Below, in pieces: positions 26,301-35,705 of a DNA stretch of 64,000 nt. Each line of letters begins with the position of its first letter. Within the stretch, counting starts at the first letter, position 1. The notes beneath the pieces were generated by a model. It did no database searches and was not told the origin of the DNA. It saw only the letters and a program-made list of their open reading frames with translations. The stretch comes from Prevotella aff. ruminicola Tc2-24 (GTDB taxonomy: Bacteria; Bacteroidota; Bacteroidia; Bacteroidales; Bacteroidaceae), in assembly GCF_900110895.1 (NCBI RefSeq), contig NZ_FOIQ01000007.1, positions 47,642 through 111,641 of the forward strand, given 5' to 3'. The position numbers were made by a program, and so were the translations under genes.

Positions 26301-26648
26301 GCCTTCGATCGTTGGCACGGTGAGGGTACCAGCAACAAGTATCCTCGTCTGACCGTTGGTCAGATTGCTGATCAGTGGGTTTCTACCCGTTATATGCAGG
26401 ATGCCGACTACTTCAAGATCCAGAACGTCACACTGGGCTACAACTTCAATAAGATCTGGAAGAATTCTCCGTTCAGCCAGCTCCGTCTCTATGTACAGGC
26501 TCAGAACCTCTACACCTTCACTGGTTATACTGGTGTCGATCCTGAGGTCGGTTCTTCTGGTGGTAAGGATTCTTGGGCACGTGGTATTGACGTAGGTCTG
26601 TATCCTTCGGCCCGTACTTTCATCGTAGGTGCAAGTATCAAGTTCTAA
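23391..26648 (+). CDS. susC: SusC/RagA-type TonB-linked outer-membrane transporter
   Basis: A 1085-residue outer-membrane protein. It has a signal peptide, a carboxypeptidase-regulatory-like domain (about residues 40-115, ITGTVVDAMGPVIGASVMEK), a TonB-box-like EEVVVVGYG segment, a plug domain (VNIRGVGTMGTSSPLLIIDG and SIDVLKDAASAAIYGARAAN) and a C-terminal barrel ending ARTFIVGASIKF. It forms the channel of a SusCD complex that imports oligosaccharides with TonB energy. It opens the polysaccharide utilization locus and is followed 24 bases later by its SusD partner. The substrate is not readable from this protein. Confidence 0.95.
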   Translation: MNRNFGKTALLMGAMTLLGLGYSSNANAADAVQEVQQATKKITGTVVDAMGPVIGASVMEKGTSNGTITDLDGNFTLNVKPGATIVVSFIGFETQQIAVGNRDNFQITLKDDNAVLEEVVVVGYGVQKKKLVTGATVQVKGEEIAKLNTTNALTAMQSSTPGVQITQSSSQPGKGFKVNIRGVGTMGTSSPLLIIDGINSGNADDGLNGLNPNDIESIDVLKDAASAAIYGARAANGVILVTTKQGKAGKVQVQYDTYVGWSNAYKVPGTVNAQQYMQIINETNFNTYGTATNWSSIVPQAILDKVDNGWKGTDWFKEYENKNALQFSHAMTMTGGSDRSKFSISLNYSSNEGIMGADNASNYKRYGGRINSEHVLLKANDRDVITIGENLSYWYHRSHDLAESNGYWNIMQAAYIASPLVEPYDAGGNLASYKNNGAGYSTMIYNNPLNHFLNGGFNSINKNRDFGVGATFYWIIEPIKNLRYRGQFNTGYSASNYRSISKPFSSSSTSSSANFDLNMGEYESSSFTLENTLSYILPKLGKHTIDVLVGQSLERSNWSSGMNMSFTVDESNLNSLVRNGWDYNIPSNYETQYMTGHGGYDNPMQGSIASFFSRLNWNYDEKYMATAIFRADGSNNFARGHRWGYFPSFSAGWVISNEKFMENTKSWMDFLKFRASWGQNGNCQIPNFYYLSNIAFSPTEYADYGYKFSSDKIKTVDSNIYTTGAYAKNAPNPDVTWETSEQINVGFDALFINGKLGLNFDWYVKKTKDWLLSAPMNEVLGYEEPAMINGGDVKNTGFELALSWRDQVNKDFSYHANVNVATNKNEVTRIANANGFINGQVDAIFENSSFASRVELGHPIGYFYGMSYSGIWQNQAQIDAARAAGKAVLPNAAPGDPIWDDFSEDGTIDYDADRHEIGNPHPDVTLGVSLGCEYKGFDFAVTGSGAFGMQVMQCYRTALLANQYNSYTVDAFDRWHGEGTSNKYPRLTVGQIADQWVSTRYMQDADYFKIQNVTLGYNFNKIWKNSPFSQLRLYVQAQNLYTFTGYTGVDPEVGSSGGKDSWARGIDVGLYPSARTFIVGASIKF

Positions 26649-26672
26649 TAATTTAATAAGGAAGATAAGAAT

Positions 26673-28532
26673 ATGAAAAAGATATATTTAATGGCAATCG
26701 CGATGCTCTTCGCTGTAGGTCTGACCTCTTGCGAGGACTTCCTCGATTCCGAGAATTACACGCAAGCCAATAGCTCTAACTATCCAGCCTCTGCTGGAGA
26801 CCTGAATAAGGAGCTGGCCGCTCTGTATGGTGTGATGAACCAGTTTAGCACAACTCCGCTGGAGACACCATGGTTCGTTGGTTATATTATGTCTGACGAT
26901 GCTAACGGTGCCGGTGGTACTGGCGACGTTGAGGCTCATGCTGTTGGTCACCTGATGGCTAACAAGGAAGACTTGTTCGACAATGCTTGGCATAATACCT
27001 ATGTGGGTATTGCCCGTGCCAATGCGATCATCTATGCTGTCGACGCTTTCGACTGGACCGGTCAGGAGAAAACCCGCAACCAGTTGCTGGGTGAGGCTTA
27101 CTTCATGCGTGGTCTGTTCTATCTCTGGGGCGTACAATTCTGGGGTGATATCCCTGCTTACTGGGCTTCAGCTGCTCCCGATCCATGTCCTCAGGAGAGC
27201 GCAGAGAATGTGATTATGCCACATATCCTGGCCGACTTCACCAGTGCTGCCAATCTGATGACTCATGGTATGACAACCCGTGGTGACGGTCATGCTACCA
27301 AGGGTGCTGCCGAGGGTTACCTGGCTCGTGCCTATATGTTCTATGAGGGCTTCTATAAGAAGGCTGGCGAATTGGCAAATGCCAATCTGGCTGATGTTAC
27401 TTTCGACTTTGAGCAGGAGGGTGCCGGCGCTTCTCTGAGCAAGGCTCAGGTTGTGGCTTTCCTTGAGGATGCCATCAACAACGGCGGCTATAAACTCATA
27501 GAAGACTATCGTCTGCTTTGGCAGTACACCAACGAATACACCATCAAGGACTATGCTTTCGTAAAGGATCTGGATAAAGCCGGTAAGGTATGGGCTGGTA
27601 ATGGTAACGAGGAGGAAATGTTCCAGATACAGTATATGAACGCTGGTTCTTGGAATGGTACTATCGGTATGGGATTCGTAAACCAGGTGTCTCTGTATAC
27701 TGGCTTGCGTTGTGATGACGACGGTGCCGGTACAGCTAATGGTGACGCTAATACTCTTCCTTTCGGACAAGGCTGGGGTCAGGGTACCATCAATGCTAAC
27801 CTCTGGGATGAGTGGAGTGACAGCGACCCACGTAAAAAGGCTACTATCCTTGATGCTCAGGCAGAGTGTGAGAAATTCGTATTTACCACTTCCTGCTCTG
27901 AGGATGCAGGTTACTACAACAAGAAGTGGATGCCTATCACATGCTCAAAGTCAACTTGGGATGATCATAACACCGCTTATACATGGTGGGGCGTTTATCG
28001 TAGCGAGAACACAAGTGCAGCCAACAACAACAAGAACTCTTTCCAGGGTGACCACTTTGCCGACATCATCTTGCTTCGTCTGGCTGATGTGATGCTGATG
28101 CATTCTGAGTTGACGGGCGATGCCACTCAGATGAACAAGGTTCGTGCACGTGCAGGTCTGCCTGCTACAACCTACTCTTGGAAGAACATCAAGGATGAGC
28201 GTCGCTTCGAGCTCGCTGGTGAGGGCCTGCGCTTCAATGACCTGCGCCGCTGGTCTGGTAAGGACGGTGGAGCTAGCTGTGAGGCTGCTGTGGCTCTGCA
28301 GAAGCAGGACGGATCTCGTGTGAACTACACGGGCCACTGGACTGTGATGCATCATGGTCAGGGCGTAGGCGGTAGCAGCTGGGCTCAGCGTTATGCTGAT
28401 ACCGACGGCTTCGTCATGATTCCTCCCCAACAGATCAGCATTGTCGGTAATCCTGAACTCCTGAAACAGAATCCAGGCTGGGGGGCAAGTGCTACTGGTG
28501 CTAATATGTCGGGTTGCCCGGTATATGACTAA
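26673..28532 (+). CDS. susD: SusD/RagB-type nutrient-binding lipoprotein
   Basis: A 619-residue surface lipoprotein with lipobox LTSC (Cys20, followed by EDFLDSE). It shows SusD features: an N-terminal helical TPR region with LLGEAYFMRGLFYLWGVQFW, and a C-terminal NKVRARAGLPATTY and DERRFELAGEGLRFNDLRRW, the RagB/SusD signature. SusD caps the SusC barrel and captures glycan. It is 24 bases from susC and 36 bases before a third surface lipoprotein gene, so all three are co-transcribed. Confidence 0.95.
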   Translation: MKKIYLMAIAMLFAVGLTSCEDFLDSENYTQANSSNYPASAGDLNKELAALYGVMNQFSTTPLETPWFVGYIMSDDANGAGGTGDVEAHAVGHLMANKEDLFDNAWHNTYVGIARANAIIYAVDAFDWTGQEKTRNQLLGEAYFMRGLFYLWGVQFWGDIPAYWASAAPDPCPQESAENVIMPHILADFTSAANLMTHGMTTRGDGHATKGAAEGYLARAYMFYEGFYKKAGELANANLADVTFDFEQEGAGASLSKAQVVAFLEDAINNGGYKLIEDYRLLWQYTNEYTIKDYAFVKDLDKAGKVWAGNGNEEEMFQIQYMNAGSWNGTIGMGFVNQVSLYTGLRCDDDGAGTANGDANTLPFGQGWGQGTINANLWDEWSDSDPRKKATILDAQAECEKFVFTTSCSEDAGYYNKKWMPITCSKSTWDDHNTAYTWWGVYRSENTSAANNNKNSFQGDHFADIILLRLADVMLMHSELTGDATQMNKVRARAGLPATTYSWKNIKDERRFELAGEGLRFNDLRRWSGKDGGASCEAAVALQKQDGSRVNYTGHWTVMHHGQGVGGSSWAQRYADTDGFVMIPPQQISIVGNPELLKQNPGWGASATGANMSGCPVYD

Positions 28533-28568
28533 TAAAGAGTTTCGAATTAATCATTAAGAATAAGCAAT

Positions 28569-30062
28569 ATGAAAAAATCAATATTATTGTTCGCAGTAGC
28601 GCTGGGTATGCTCACGGCCTGTGATCCTATCAAGGAGGACGGAACCTTTGGCGTGGACAACTATACATCCAGCAACCTGCTTGATGGTGCTGAGTTTTCG
28701 CAGTATGCCGATCAGGCTTGCACGACTCCTCAGGCTGATGGTAACTATATTAAGTATAATATTCCCAATGCATCAGGTATTTATATCTATTATATAAAGG
28801 CTGATGGTTCAGAATTTAAGCTTACAAGCGGTGCAAGCGGTGGTGTATTTAACTTTGTTCCTGCTCGTGGTTCTGATCCTAACCAAACAGTTTACTTTAA
28901 GTATATCGATGCCAACAACCAAGAAGTGGTGGCTTCTAAGGAGTTTAATGTTGCTGTAGCTGCTGAGCTGAAGCCAGAGGTTCGTCTTATCGCTTCTAAT
29001 GCTTATGGCAAGAAGACCTGGACATGGAACACTCATAGTGGCATTAGTGCTGGTGGAGTTGATAACCTTGTCTGGGGTAACTTCGGCGCAGATGGTAGTT
29101 GGCGTGGTGAAACCCTTAATGATTTTGTTTGGTGGGGAGTCAACGATGCTGCTGATTTGAAAGATCAGATGGGTCACTCTGTAACTGGTACTGCTATCGG
29201 TGAGGAGGATAATGGCGCAACGATGGTCTTTACAGAAGACGGTCTCGTGAAGTGCTATGACGCAAATGGCGCAGAAATTCGTTCTGGTAGCTATGAGATA
29301 AAGGGATGGACTGGTGAAAACCATGATGGATTCAAATATGGTATACTCCATACCTCAGAGGGTGCAACACTCTTCCCTTATGAGATCAATGCTGGTGGGC
29401 GTTATGTGACGGACTTCTGGATTTATTCTCTGACATCGGATAATCTTGTTCTGGTTTATCCAGATAATGGTGCATTCAGTGGCTGGTCTGAAGGAACGTA
29501 TTGGGCATTTAAGAGCGAATCTGACGTCTCTGGTATGATGAACAACTACGGTAGTAAGACCTGGACATGGGATACTGAGAGTGGTATTAGCGCTGGTGGA
29601 ACTGATAACCTTGTCTGGGGAAACTTCGGCGCAGATGGTACTTGGCGTAATGAAGACTTTGCTTCCTGCGGCTTCACATGGTGGGGCGTTAATGATGCAT
29701 CACAACTGAAAGATCAGATGGGTCACTCTGTTACAGGTGTTGCAACTGGAGAGGAAGACAATGCTGCCACAATGGTACTAAATGAGGATGGCTCTGTAAA
29801 GTGCTATGACGCCAATGGAACGGAGATTCGTTCTGGAAGTTATGAGATTGACCTCTCAACAGCGGATGGCTGGAAGAAGGGTACATTCAAGACTACAGAA
29901 GGTGCAACTCTCTTCCCTTATGAGATTAATGCTGGTGGACGTTATGTAACAGACTTCCAGATTTACAGCATCTCTGATTCTCATATGGTACTTACTTATC
30001 CTGACAATGGCGCATTCAGTGGCTGGTCAGAAGGAACATATTGGGCTTTCAAGAAAAAGTAA
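28569..30062 (+). CDS. Surface lipoprotein with an internally duplicated domain, probable glycan binder
   Basis: A 497-residue lipoprotein with lipobox LTAC (Cys18). Residues about 30-135 look like one Ig-like domain. After that come two copies of a domain of about 170 residues, 146-315 and 327-495, sharing identical blocks such as SAGG-DNLVWGNFGADG, LKDQMGHSVTG and ATLFPYEINAGGRYVTDF and ending YPDNGAFSGWSEGTYWAF. Each repeat is rich in Trp and Tyr, typical of sugar-binding surfaces. Position after SusD suggests a SusE/F-like or surface glycan-binding role, but the domain family is not one I can name. The strong DNA similarity between the copies points to recent duplication. Confidence 0.78.
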   Translation: MKKSILLFAVALGMLTACDPIKEDGTFGVDNYTSSNLLDGAEFSQYADQACTTPQADGNYIKYNIPNASGIYIYYIKADGSEFKLTSGASGGVFNFVPARGSDPNQTVYFKYIDANNQEVVASKEFNVAVAAELKPEVRLIASNAYGKKTWTWNTHSGISAGGVDNLVWGNFGADGSWRGETLNDFVWWGVNDAADLKDQMGHSVTGTAIGEEDNGATMVFTEDGLVKCYDANGAEIRSGSYEIKGWTGENHDGFKYGILHTSEGATLFPYEINAGGRYVTDFWIYSLTSDNLVLVYPDNGAFSGWSEGTYWAFKSESDVSGMMNNYGSKTWTWDTESGISAGGTDNLVWGNFGADGTWRNEDFASCGFTWWGVNDASQLKDQMGHSVTGVATGEEDNAATMVLNEDGSVKCYDANGTEIRSGSYEIDLSTADGWKKGTFKTTEGATLFPYEINAGGRYVTDFQIYSISDSHMVLTYPDNGAFSGWSEGTYWAFKKK

Positions 30063-30090
30063 ATTCGTTTTGAGGTTTTAATATTTCAGT

Positions 30091-30121
30091 CGTCCCGCAG
30101 CACTTGATTTGCTGCGGGGCG
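30091..30121 (+). terminator. Hairpin after the SusCD operon
   Basis: CGTCCCGCAGCA (30091-30102) pairs with TGCTGCGGGGCG (30110-30121) with one G-U pair and a 7-base loop. The downstream T run is weak (ATGTCTATTTCG), so partial readthrough into the GH115 gene is likely. Confidence 0.65.
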
Positions 30122-30206
30122 ATGTCTATTTCGCTTGCGTAAAGACTCTTTGCAACTAGATACGAACAATAGAACAAAGCAGCGTATTGACCAAAACTAA
30201 TAAGGC

Positions 30207-33053
30207 GTGAAAAAAGTATTTTGGATTCTGATAACACAGTTGATGATACAGCTCCCCCATGCGGTAGGCAGACCTGTCGTTCAAGCGACCGTCCCCATAG
30301 TGGCTGAGGATGTGCACGTGGGGTGGTTTTCCTTGGCAACTGAGAAGAAGGCGGTAGCCATATATACAGATGCCAATGATTATAATGTCGTGCAGATTGC
30401 AGCAGAGATGCTGGCCGATGATGTGGAAAGAGTAACGGGACTTCGACCTTTACACCAGACTGTGGGATCACTGCCAAAGGATGCTTGCATCGTGTCGGGT
30501 ACATTAGGAAAGAGCCAACTAGTAGACAGACTGGTGAAAAGCCTGGGAATAGATGTCAGTGGTATTCGAGGTAAGTGGGAGTCGTATATCATCACCACTG
30601 TTCAGCAGCCAGAGGGCAATGCCCCTTTGCTCCTTGTTATCGGCAGCGACCGACGAGGGACTGCTTTCGGACTGACATCTCTTTCTGAGGCTATTGGCGT
30701 GTCACCATGGTATTGGTGGGCTGATGTGAAGCCGCTTCGTAAAAAAGTACTTTATGTTGAACCGGGCTTTTTTTGTCAGGGTGAACCGGCAGTACAGTAT
30801 CGCGGTATCTTTATTAACGACGAGCGCTTTGGTGGATGGGCGCGCTGGGCTGAACATCATTTCGAAAAGGCTGAGGGGAAAGTTGGTCCAAAGACATATC
30901 AAAAGGTTTTTGAGTTGTTGCTGCGTCTGAAAGCCAACTACCTTTGGCCTGCCATGCATCCAGGGACCCAAGCCTTCAATGATGATCCGGAAAACGCACG
31001 TCTGGCAGACGACTATGCGATCGTGATGGGATCGTCGCACTGTGAACAGATGCTGCGCAATAACGAGGGAGAGTGGAAGGCTGTAAACGAGCGGGCAAAG
31101 GCAAAAGGTGAGGCCGGACTTGGTAGTTTTAACTATATAACCAACCGCCAGATGATGCAGGATTATTGGGAGGAGCGTATTAAGGTCAACGGGAAATATG
31201 AGAATACCTATACCCTTGGTTTGCGCGGTATCCATGATTATCCGATGGAGGGAGCCCATACAACTGCAGAACGTGTGGCTCTGATGCAGCAGGCCATTGA
31301 CGATCAGCGCAACATTCTGCGCCGTAACATCCATAAGGCAATAGAAGAGATTCCTCAGGTTCTTTGTACTTACGAGGAGGTGCTTGATGCCTATCATCAT
31401 GGATTGAAGGTGCCCGATGATGTGACGCTGCTCTGGAGTGACGATAAGCATGGCTACTGTCGTAATCTTTGCAACCCAGAGGAGCTACAACGAAAAGGTG
31501 GAGCAGGCATATATTACCATTTGTCGTATCATGGTGATCCTGCCAGTTGGATATGGCTCAGTCCGCTCTCGCCCGCCTTTCTCAGTACAGAGCTCACCAA
31601 GGCTTACACCTATGGTGCCAGGAAAATCTGGGTGTTTAACGTCGGAGATATCAAACCTGCGGAAAAAGAGATATCCTTTGTGATGGACTTGGCGTGGAAT
31701 CTTAATCGATGGAAACCTACCGAGGCACACAACTATACAAGATATTGGGCAGCAAAGACTTTCAGCCGGGACCTGGCACCAGAGATCGCCGATATGCTAG
31801 CAGGCTACTATCGGTTACAGGCTGCAGGCAAAGATTCCCATGTATGGTTCGTAAATTACAGCGATGAGCAGATTGGGCAGCGTATAGCTCAATGGCGTGC
31901 GCTGGCTGCTCATGCAGATGAGTTGTCATCTCGTATCCCGGAACCGTTAAAGGCGGCCTATTTCGAACTGGTGCACTATCCCATTCGTGGTGCTGCCATG
32001 ATAAATGAATATCAGTTGCTGGCTCGTCGTAGTATGGTGAGGGCAACGACAGGTGATGGTGATGAGGCCATAGCAGATGGCCGACGTGTGGAAGAGATGT
32101 TTGACCGGCTGAATGCATGGACAGATCATTATAATAACGGAATCCTTGACGGCAAGTGGGCAGATTTCTTCAATTGGCAGCCCTACCATTGGTTCCGTTC
32201 GGAAAAGATAGATCCGCCTTACTGCACGCCAGAGGTGTTGGAACAGGTTCAGAACAGCCCTAAGCCGCGCTTCCTCCCTGTTTGCGAAGCTGTCTCTGTT
32301 GAAGGCGTCAGCATTGATAGTGAAATGGAAGGTGATATACCCCTTTGGATAGAGGCATTAACACCTGTTGAGAACTTCTCGAAAGCGGCTCAGGACAACG
32401 TATTCTGTCATGTCGTCTCTGACTCGGGTAATTACGATGCCTCGGCGACACCTATTAATAATATATGGCATGCTTCTTATGTCGGTCCGATGTGGAGTCG
32501 TGTCGGCATGTTGCACCTGAAGAAAGGTTCTAACCGCCTCGCTATTAACAGTCTGAAACCTGGTACCCGTATCTATAAGATATACATGGGGCTCTATCCT
32601 CCGTTTGAAAGAGAGCCTCGCCTCAGGATTCCTGCATCTCTCTATCAGAGCGCACAGGGTGGTGTCGAGCGCGTAGAAGGTTTAGGTTATACTGATGGAG
32701 TTTTAGCGCAACCTTTTGATACGTCATCTTATCAGCAGATAGAGAAGGCTCCTTTTGTTGAATATGAACTGGATCTATATGATGGTGATACCACAATCGA
32801 AGTGCGGACGTTGCCTACACTTCATCTCTATGAGGGGCGTGATGCCCGCTATGCGGTCCAACTCGGTGATACCGTACCGCAGGTGTTCTCTATCCAGACT
32901 GAGGATTTTACTGCAGAGTGGCGCTCAAACGTACTGCGTGGCTATGCCTCACGCTCGCTGTCCGTTGCTGCCACAGGTCGTCAACGGCTGCGTATTTACC
33001 TGCTCGATCCAGGCATTGTGCTACAAGAGGTCTTAATTCACTCTAAAGAATAG
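30207..33053 (+). CDS. GH115 family alpha-glucuronidase
   Basis: A 948-residue secreted enzyme. The N-terminal domain has SDRRGTAFGLTSLSEAIGVS followed by the PWYWWADV segment, and the catalytic region has GIFINDERFGGWARWAEHHF, LRLKANYLWPAMHPGTQAFN, TLGLRGIHDYPMEG and LLWSDDKHGYCRNL, all characteristic of GH115. Known members remove 4-O-methyl-glucuronic acid from internal xylose residues of xylan. The start is a GTG, because an in-frame TAA lies two codons upstream and no ATG precedes the signal peptide (KKVFWILITQLMIQLPHAVG). It is 4 bases from the GH2 gene. Confidence 0.92.
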   Translation: MKKVFWILITQLMIQLPHAVGRPVVQATVPIVAEDVHVGWFSLATEKKAVAIYTDANDYNVVQIAAEMLADDVERVTGLRPLHQTVGSLPKDACIVSGTLGKSQLVDRLVKSLGIDVSGIRGKWESYIITTVQQPEGNAPLLLVIGSDRRGTAFGLTSLSEAIGVSPWYWWADVKPLRKKVLYVEPGFFCQGEPAVQYRGIFINDERFGGWARWAEHHFEKAEGKVGPKTYQKVFELLLRLKANYLWPAMHPGTQAFNDDPENARLADDYAIVMGSSHCEQMLRNNEGEWKAVNERAKAKGEAGLGSFNYITNRQMMQDYWEERIKVNGKYENTYTLGLRGIHDYPMEGAHTTAERVALMQQAIDDQRNILRRNIHKAIEEIPQVLCTYEEVLDAYHHGLKVPDDVTLLWSDDKHGYCRNLCNPEELQRKGGAGIYYHLSYHGDPASWIWLSPLSPAFLSTELTKAYTYGARKIWVFNVGDIKPAEKEISFVMDLAWNLNRWKPTEAHNYTRYWAAKTFSRDLAPEIADMLAGYYRLQAAGKDSHVWFVNYSDEQIGQRIAQWRALAAHADELSSRIPEPLKAAYFELVHYPIRGAAMINEYQLLARRSMVRATTGDGDEAIADGRRVEEMFDRLNAWTDHYNNGILDGKWADFFNWQPYHWFRSEKIDPPYCTPEVLEQVQNSPKPRFLPVCEAVSVEGVSIDSEMEGDIPLWIEALTPVENFSKAAQDNVFCHVVSDSGNYDASATPINNIWHASYVGPMWSRVGMLHLKKGSNRLAINSLKPGTRIYKIYMGLYPPFEREPRLRIPASLYQSAQGGVERVEGLGYTDGVLAQPFDTSSYQQIEKAPFVEYELDLYDGDTTIEVRTLPTLHLYEGRDARYAVQLGDTVPQVFSIQTEDFTAEWRSNVLRGYASRSLSVAATGRQRLRIYLLDPGIVLQEVLIHSKE

Positions 33054-33057
33054 GGAA

Positions 33058-35640
33058 ATGATGAGGGGATTGTGTTTAGTTATCATTCTAATGATCTCAG
33101 GATCTTGTAATCAAATGTTGGCAGAACAGCGCCAATATCTGCATGATAATTGGACGTTCGGGTTAACGCACCAGTCTAGCCGATACCCTGCTGTGGTGCC
33201 GGGGGTTGTGCATACAGACCTAATGCGCCAAGGGCTTATAAAGGATCCTTATATAGGGCTAAATGAACGGGACGTTCAATGGGTTGACAAGGAAGACTGG
33301 TTATATGAGACTACATTCCGTGTGACTGATGGTGTCTTAGCCGAGGAACATGTTGATCTTTGTTTCGATGGGCTTGACACCTATGCTGATGTTTATCTGA
33401 ATGATCATAAGATATTAGAGGCGGATAATATGTTTCGCAGATGGCGAATCGATGTCAAGTCGCTGTTAAGAGTCGATAATAACGTGTTACGTGTATATTT
33501 CCATTCTCCAATAAAGGTAGATATGCCTAAGTGGGAAAAGCACTCAGGGCTTTATGATGCTGCCAATGATCAGTCGGAGAATGGCGGACTACAGGATAGA
33601 AAACTCAGCGTATTTGCTCGTAAGGCAGGCTATCACTATGGTTGGGATTGGGGACCACGACTCGTCACCTCTGGCATTTGGCGTGATGTGTATATGGAGG
33701 CTTGGAGCAAGGCCCGTATTACGGATGTCTATCTTCATCAGTGTGAGGTCAGCAAACAAAAAGCAATCGTCAGGGATGAAGTGCAGATAGAGACTGATAT
33801 TGATATACCTAATGCCGTGATTACTGTGATGGATAATAAAGGTAGGAGTGTAGTCCAAAAAAAGTGTTCATTACGGAAAGGGCAGAACACTGTCTCTGTG
33901 GATTTTGTCATTAAGAATCCTCGGCTATGGTGGTGTCGTGGTTTGGGAAAGCCTGAACGTTACACTTTTATGACGAATGTTGTCGCAGATGGAAAACTTA
34001 TGGCGCGGAATGAGCAACGTATTGGATTGCGTTCTGTTAGATTAGTGATGGATCCGGATGAAAAAGGTAACAGTCAGTTCTATTTCGTACTTAATGGCGT
34101 GAGAGTATTTGCAAAGGGGACCAATTATATACCACAAGATAACTTCCTGACCACTGTTACACCTGAGCGTTATTGGCAGACTTTGCGAGATGCTGTGTTG
34201 GCAAACATGAATATGATTCGTGTCTGGGGTGGAGGTATATATGAGAACGATATCTTCTATGATCTCTGTGATGAGATGGGGTTGATGGTATGGCAGGACT
34301 TTATGTTTGCCTGCAGCACCTATCCGGCTGAGGGTGACTGGTTGGAAAGTGTGCGTCAGGAAGCTGATGACAATATCCGTCGTTTGCGTAACCATCCTTG
34401 TATCGTTCTATGGTGTGGCGGTAATGAATGCCTGGATGCTTGGTATAACTGGGGGTGGAAAGGGCGTATGGAGAAAACCGATCCTGAAGGTGCCAGGCTG
34501 GTGGAACAACAGCAGGAACATCTTTACTATGATGTGCTGCAAGAAATAACTAGTCAGTTGGTTCCCGATGATATCTATACTCCAGGATCGCCTTACTCCG
34601 TACGTGGGCATGGTAGCGATGACGTGAACGGTGACCGTCATTTCTATGGCGTCGGGCATCGGCGCATGCCTGTCAGCATGTATAATCAAGAGACTTCCCA
34701 TTTTTTCTCTGAGTATGGCATGCAGTCATTTCCAGAATATGCTTCGGTACTCCGCTATGCACCTGACACAACTACTCATGATATCGGTAGCCAGTTGATG
34801 ATGTGGCATCAACGGGGTGGCGTGGAGGCCAATAAGGTCATTGAGTGGTATGTCAACAATGAATATGGTCATCCTCGTGATTTCCGGCAATTCCTCTATG
34901 CTTCACAGCTGCTCCAGGGTGATGCCATGCGTACAGCCATAGAATCTCATCGCCGTGATATGCCTCATTGTATGGGGTCATTGCTCTGGCAGCATAACGA
35001 CTGTTGGCCTGTAGCCTCTTGGTCTACCCGTGATTATTATGGTCATTGGAAGGCGGCTCACTATATGGTGCGCCATGCCTTTGAGCCACTACTCTGTTCT
35101 GCAGTTACGAAAGGGGACAGTTTGCTTGTCTATGCAGTCAACGATCTGCAGCTCAGGCAACAGGTGAGATTGAGACTAACTGTCTATACTCTCAGTGGGC
35201 AGACGGTTCATACACAGACACAGACAAAGGTGATTTTACCCAATACATCGACTTTGTTACTTAAGCAGTCTTTATCAGAATTGCTGAAAGAACATAAGCG
35301 TGAGGATGTCGTCGTAAACATGAGCCTTACAGCCTCGTCTGGAGTCGCATATGAGGCCAATAGCTTCCTTTGTTTACAGAAAGACCTGCGACTACTGCCT
35401 GCGAAACTAGCTTTTCAGGTGGATGCAGTCGATGGTGGATGTATCATCACCATCAAGTCTGATAAGTTTGTGCGTGCTTTGGCTATTTCTTTGGATGCAG
35501 AGAAGTACTGGTTGGACAAGAACTATTTCGACTTGCTTCCGGGAGTCCCAGTCCAATGCTTTCTGCGTTCATCGTTGTCTCCGGCAGATGTCCGGCAGAG
35601 AATGACGTTCATTTCTTTGAATAGTATGAAAGAGCAATAG
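33058..35640 (+). CDS. GH2 beta-mannosidase-type glycosidase, lipoprotein
   Basis: An 860-residue lipoprotein (lipobox SGSC, Cys17). The GH2 order is sugar-binding domain (about 25-190), Ig-like domain (about 200-300) and TIM barrel. VVPGVVHTDLMRQGLI and GYHYGWDWGPRLVTSGIWRD are typical of beta-mannosidases. The acid/base is Glu457 in CGGNECLDAW and the nucleophile Glu552 in FSEYGMQSFPE. It would release mannose from non-reducing ends in the periplasm or at the surface. It is probably translated with GH115. The pairing with GH115 does not define a single known polysaccharide. Confidence 0.9.
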   Translation: MMRGLCLVIILMISGSCNQMLAEQRQYLHDNWTFGLTHQSSRYPAVVPGVVHTDLMRQGLIKDPYIGLNERDVQWVDKEDWLYETTFRVTDGVLAEEHVDLCFDGLDTYADVYLNDHKILEADNMFRRWRIDVKSLLRVDNNVLRVYFHSPIKVDMPKWEKHSGLYDAANDQSENGGLQDRKLSVFARKAGYHYGWDWGPRLVTSGIWRDVYMEAWSKARITDVYLHQCEVSKQKAIVRDEVQIETDIDIPNAVITVMDNKGRSVVQKKCSLRKGQNTVSVDFVIKNPRLWWCRGLGKPERYTFMTNVVADGKLMARNEQRIGLRSVRLVMDPDEKGNSQFYFVLNGVRVFAKGTNYIPQDNFLTTVTPERYWQTLRDAVLANMNMIRVWGGGIYENDIFYDLCDEMGLMVWQDFMFACSTYPAEGDWLESVRQEADDNIRRLRNHPCIVLWCGGNECLDAWYNWGWKGRMEKTDPEGARLVEQQQEHLYYDVLQEITSQLVPDDIYTPGSPYSVRGHGSDDVNGDRHFYGVGHRRMPVSMYNQETSHFFSEYGMQSFPEYASVLRYAPDTTTHDIGSQLMMWHQRGGVEANKVIEWYVNNEYGHPRDFRQFLYASQLLQGDAMRTAIESHRRDMPHCMGSLLWQHNDCWPVASWSTRDYYGHWKAAHYMVRHAFEPLLCSAVTKGDSLLVYAVNDLQLRQQVRLRLTVYTLSGQTVHTQTQTKVILPNTSTLLLKQSLSELLKEHKREDVVVNMSLTASSGVAYEANSFLCLQKDLRLLPAKLAFQVDAVDGGCIITIKSDKFVRALAISLDAEKYWLDKNYFDLLPGVPVQCFLRSSLSPADVRQRMTFISLNSMKEQ

Positions 35641-35705
35641 CGAAGGCCTGTTATTTGATATATTATTTGGTGGAGTCAGAAAATGTTAGTAACTTAGCAG
35701 CGTTT

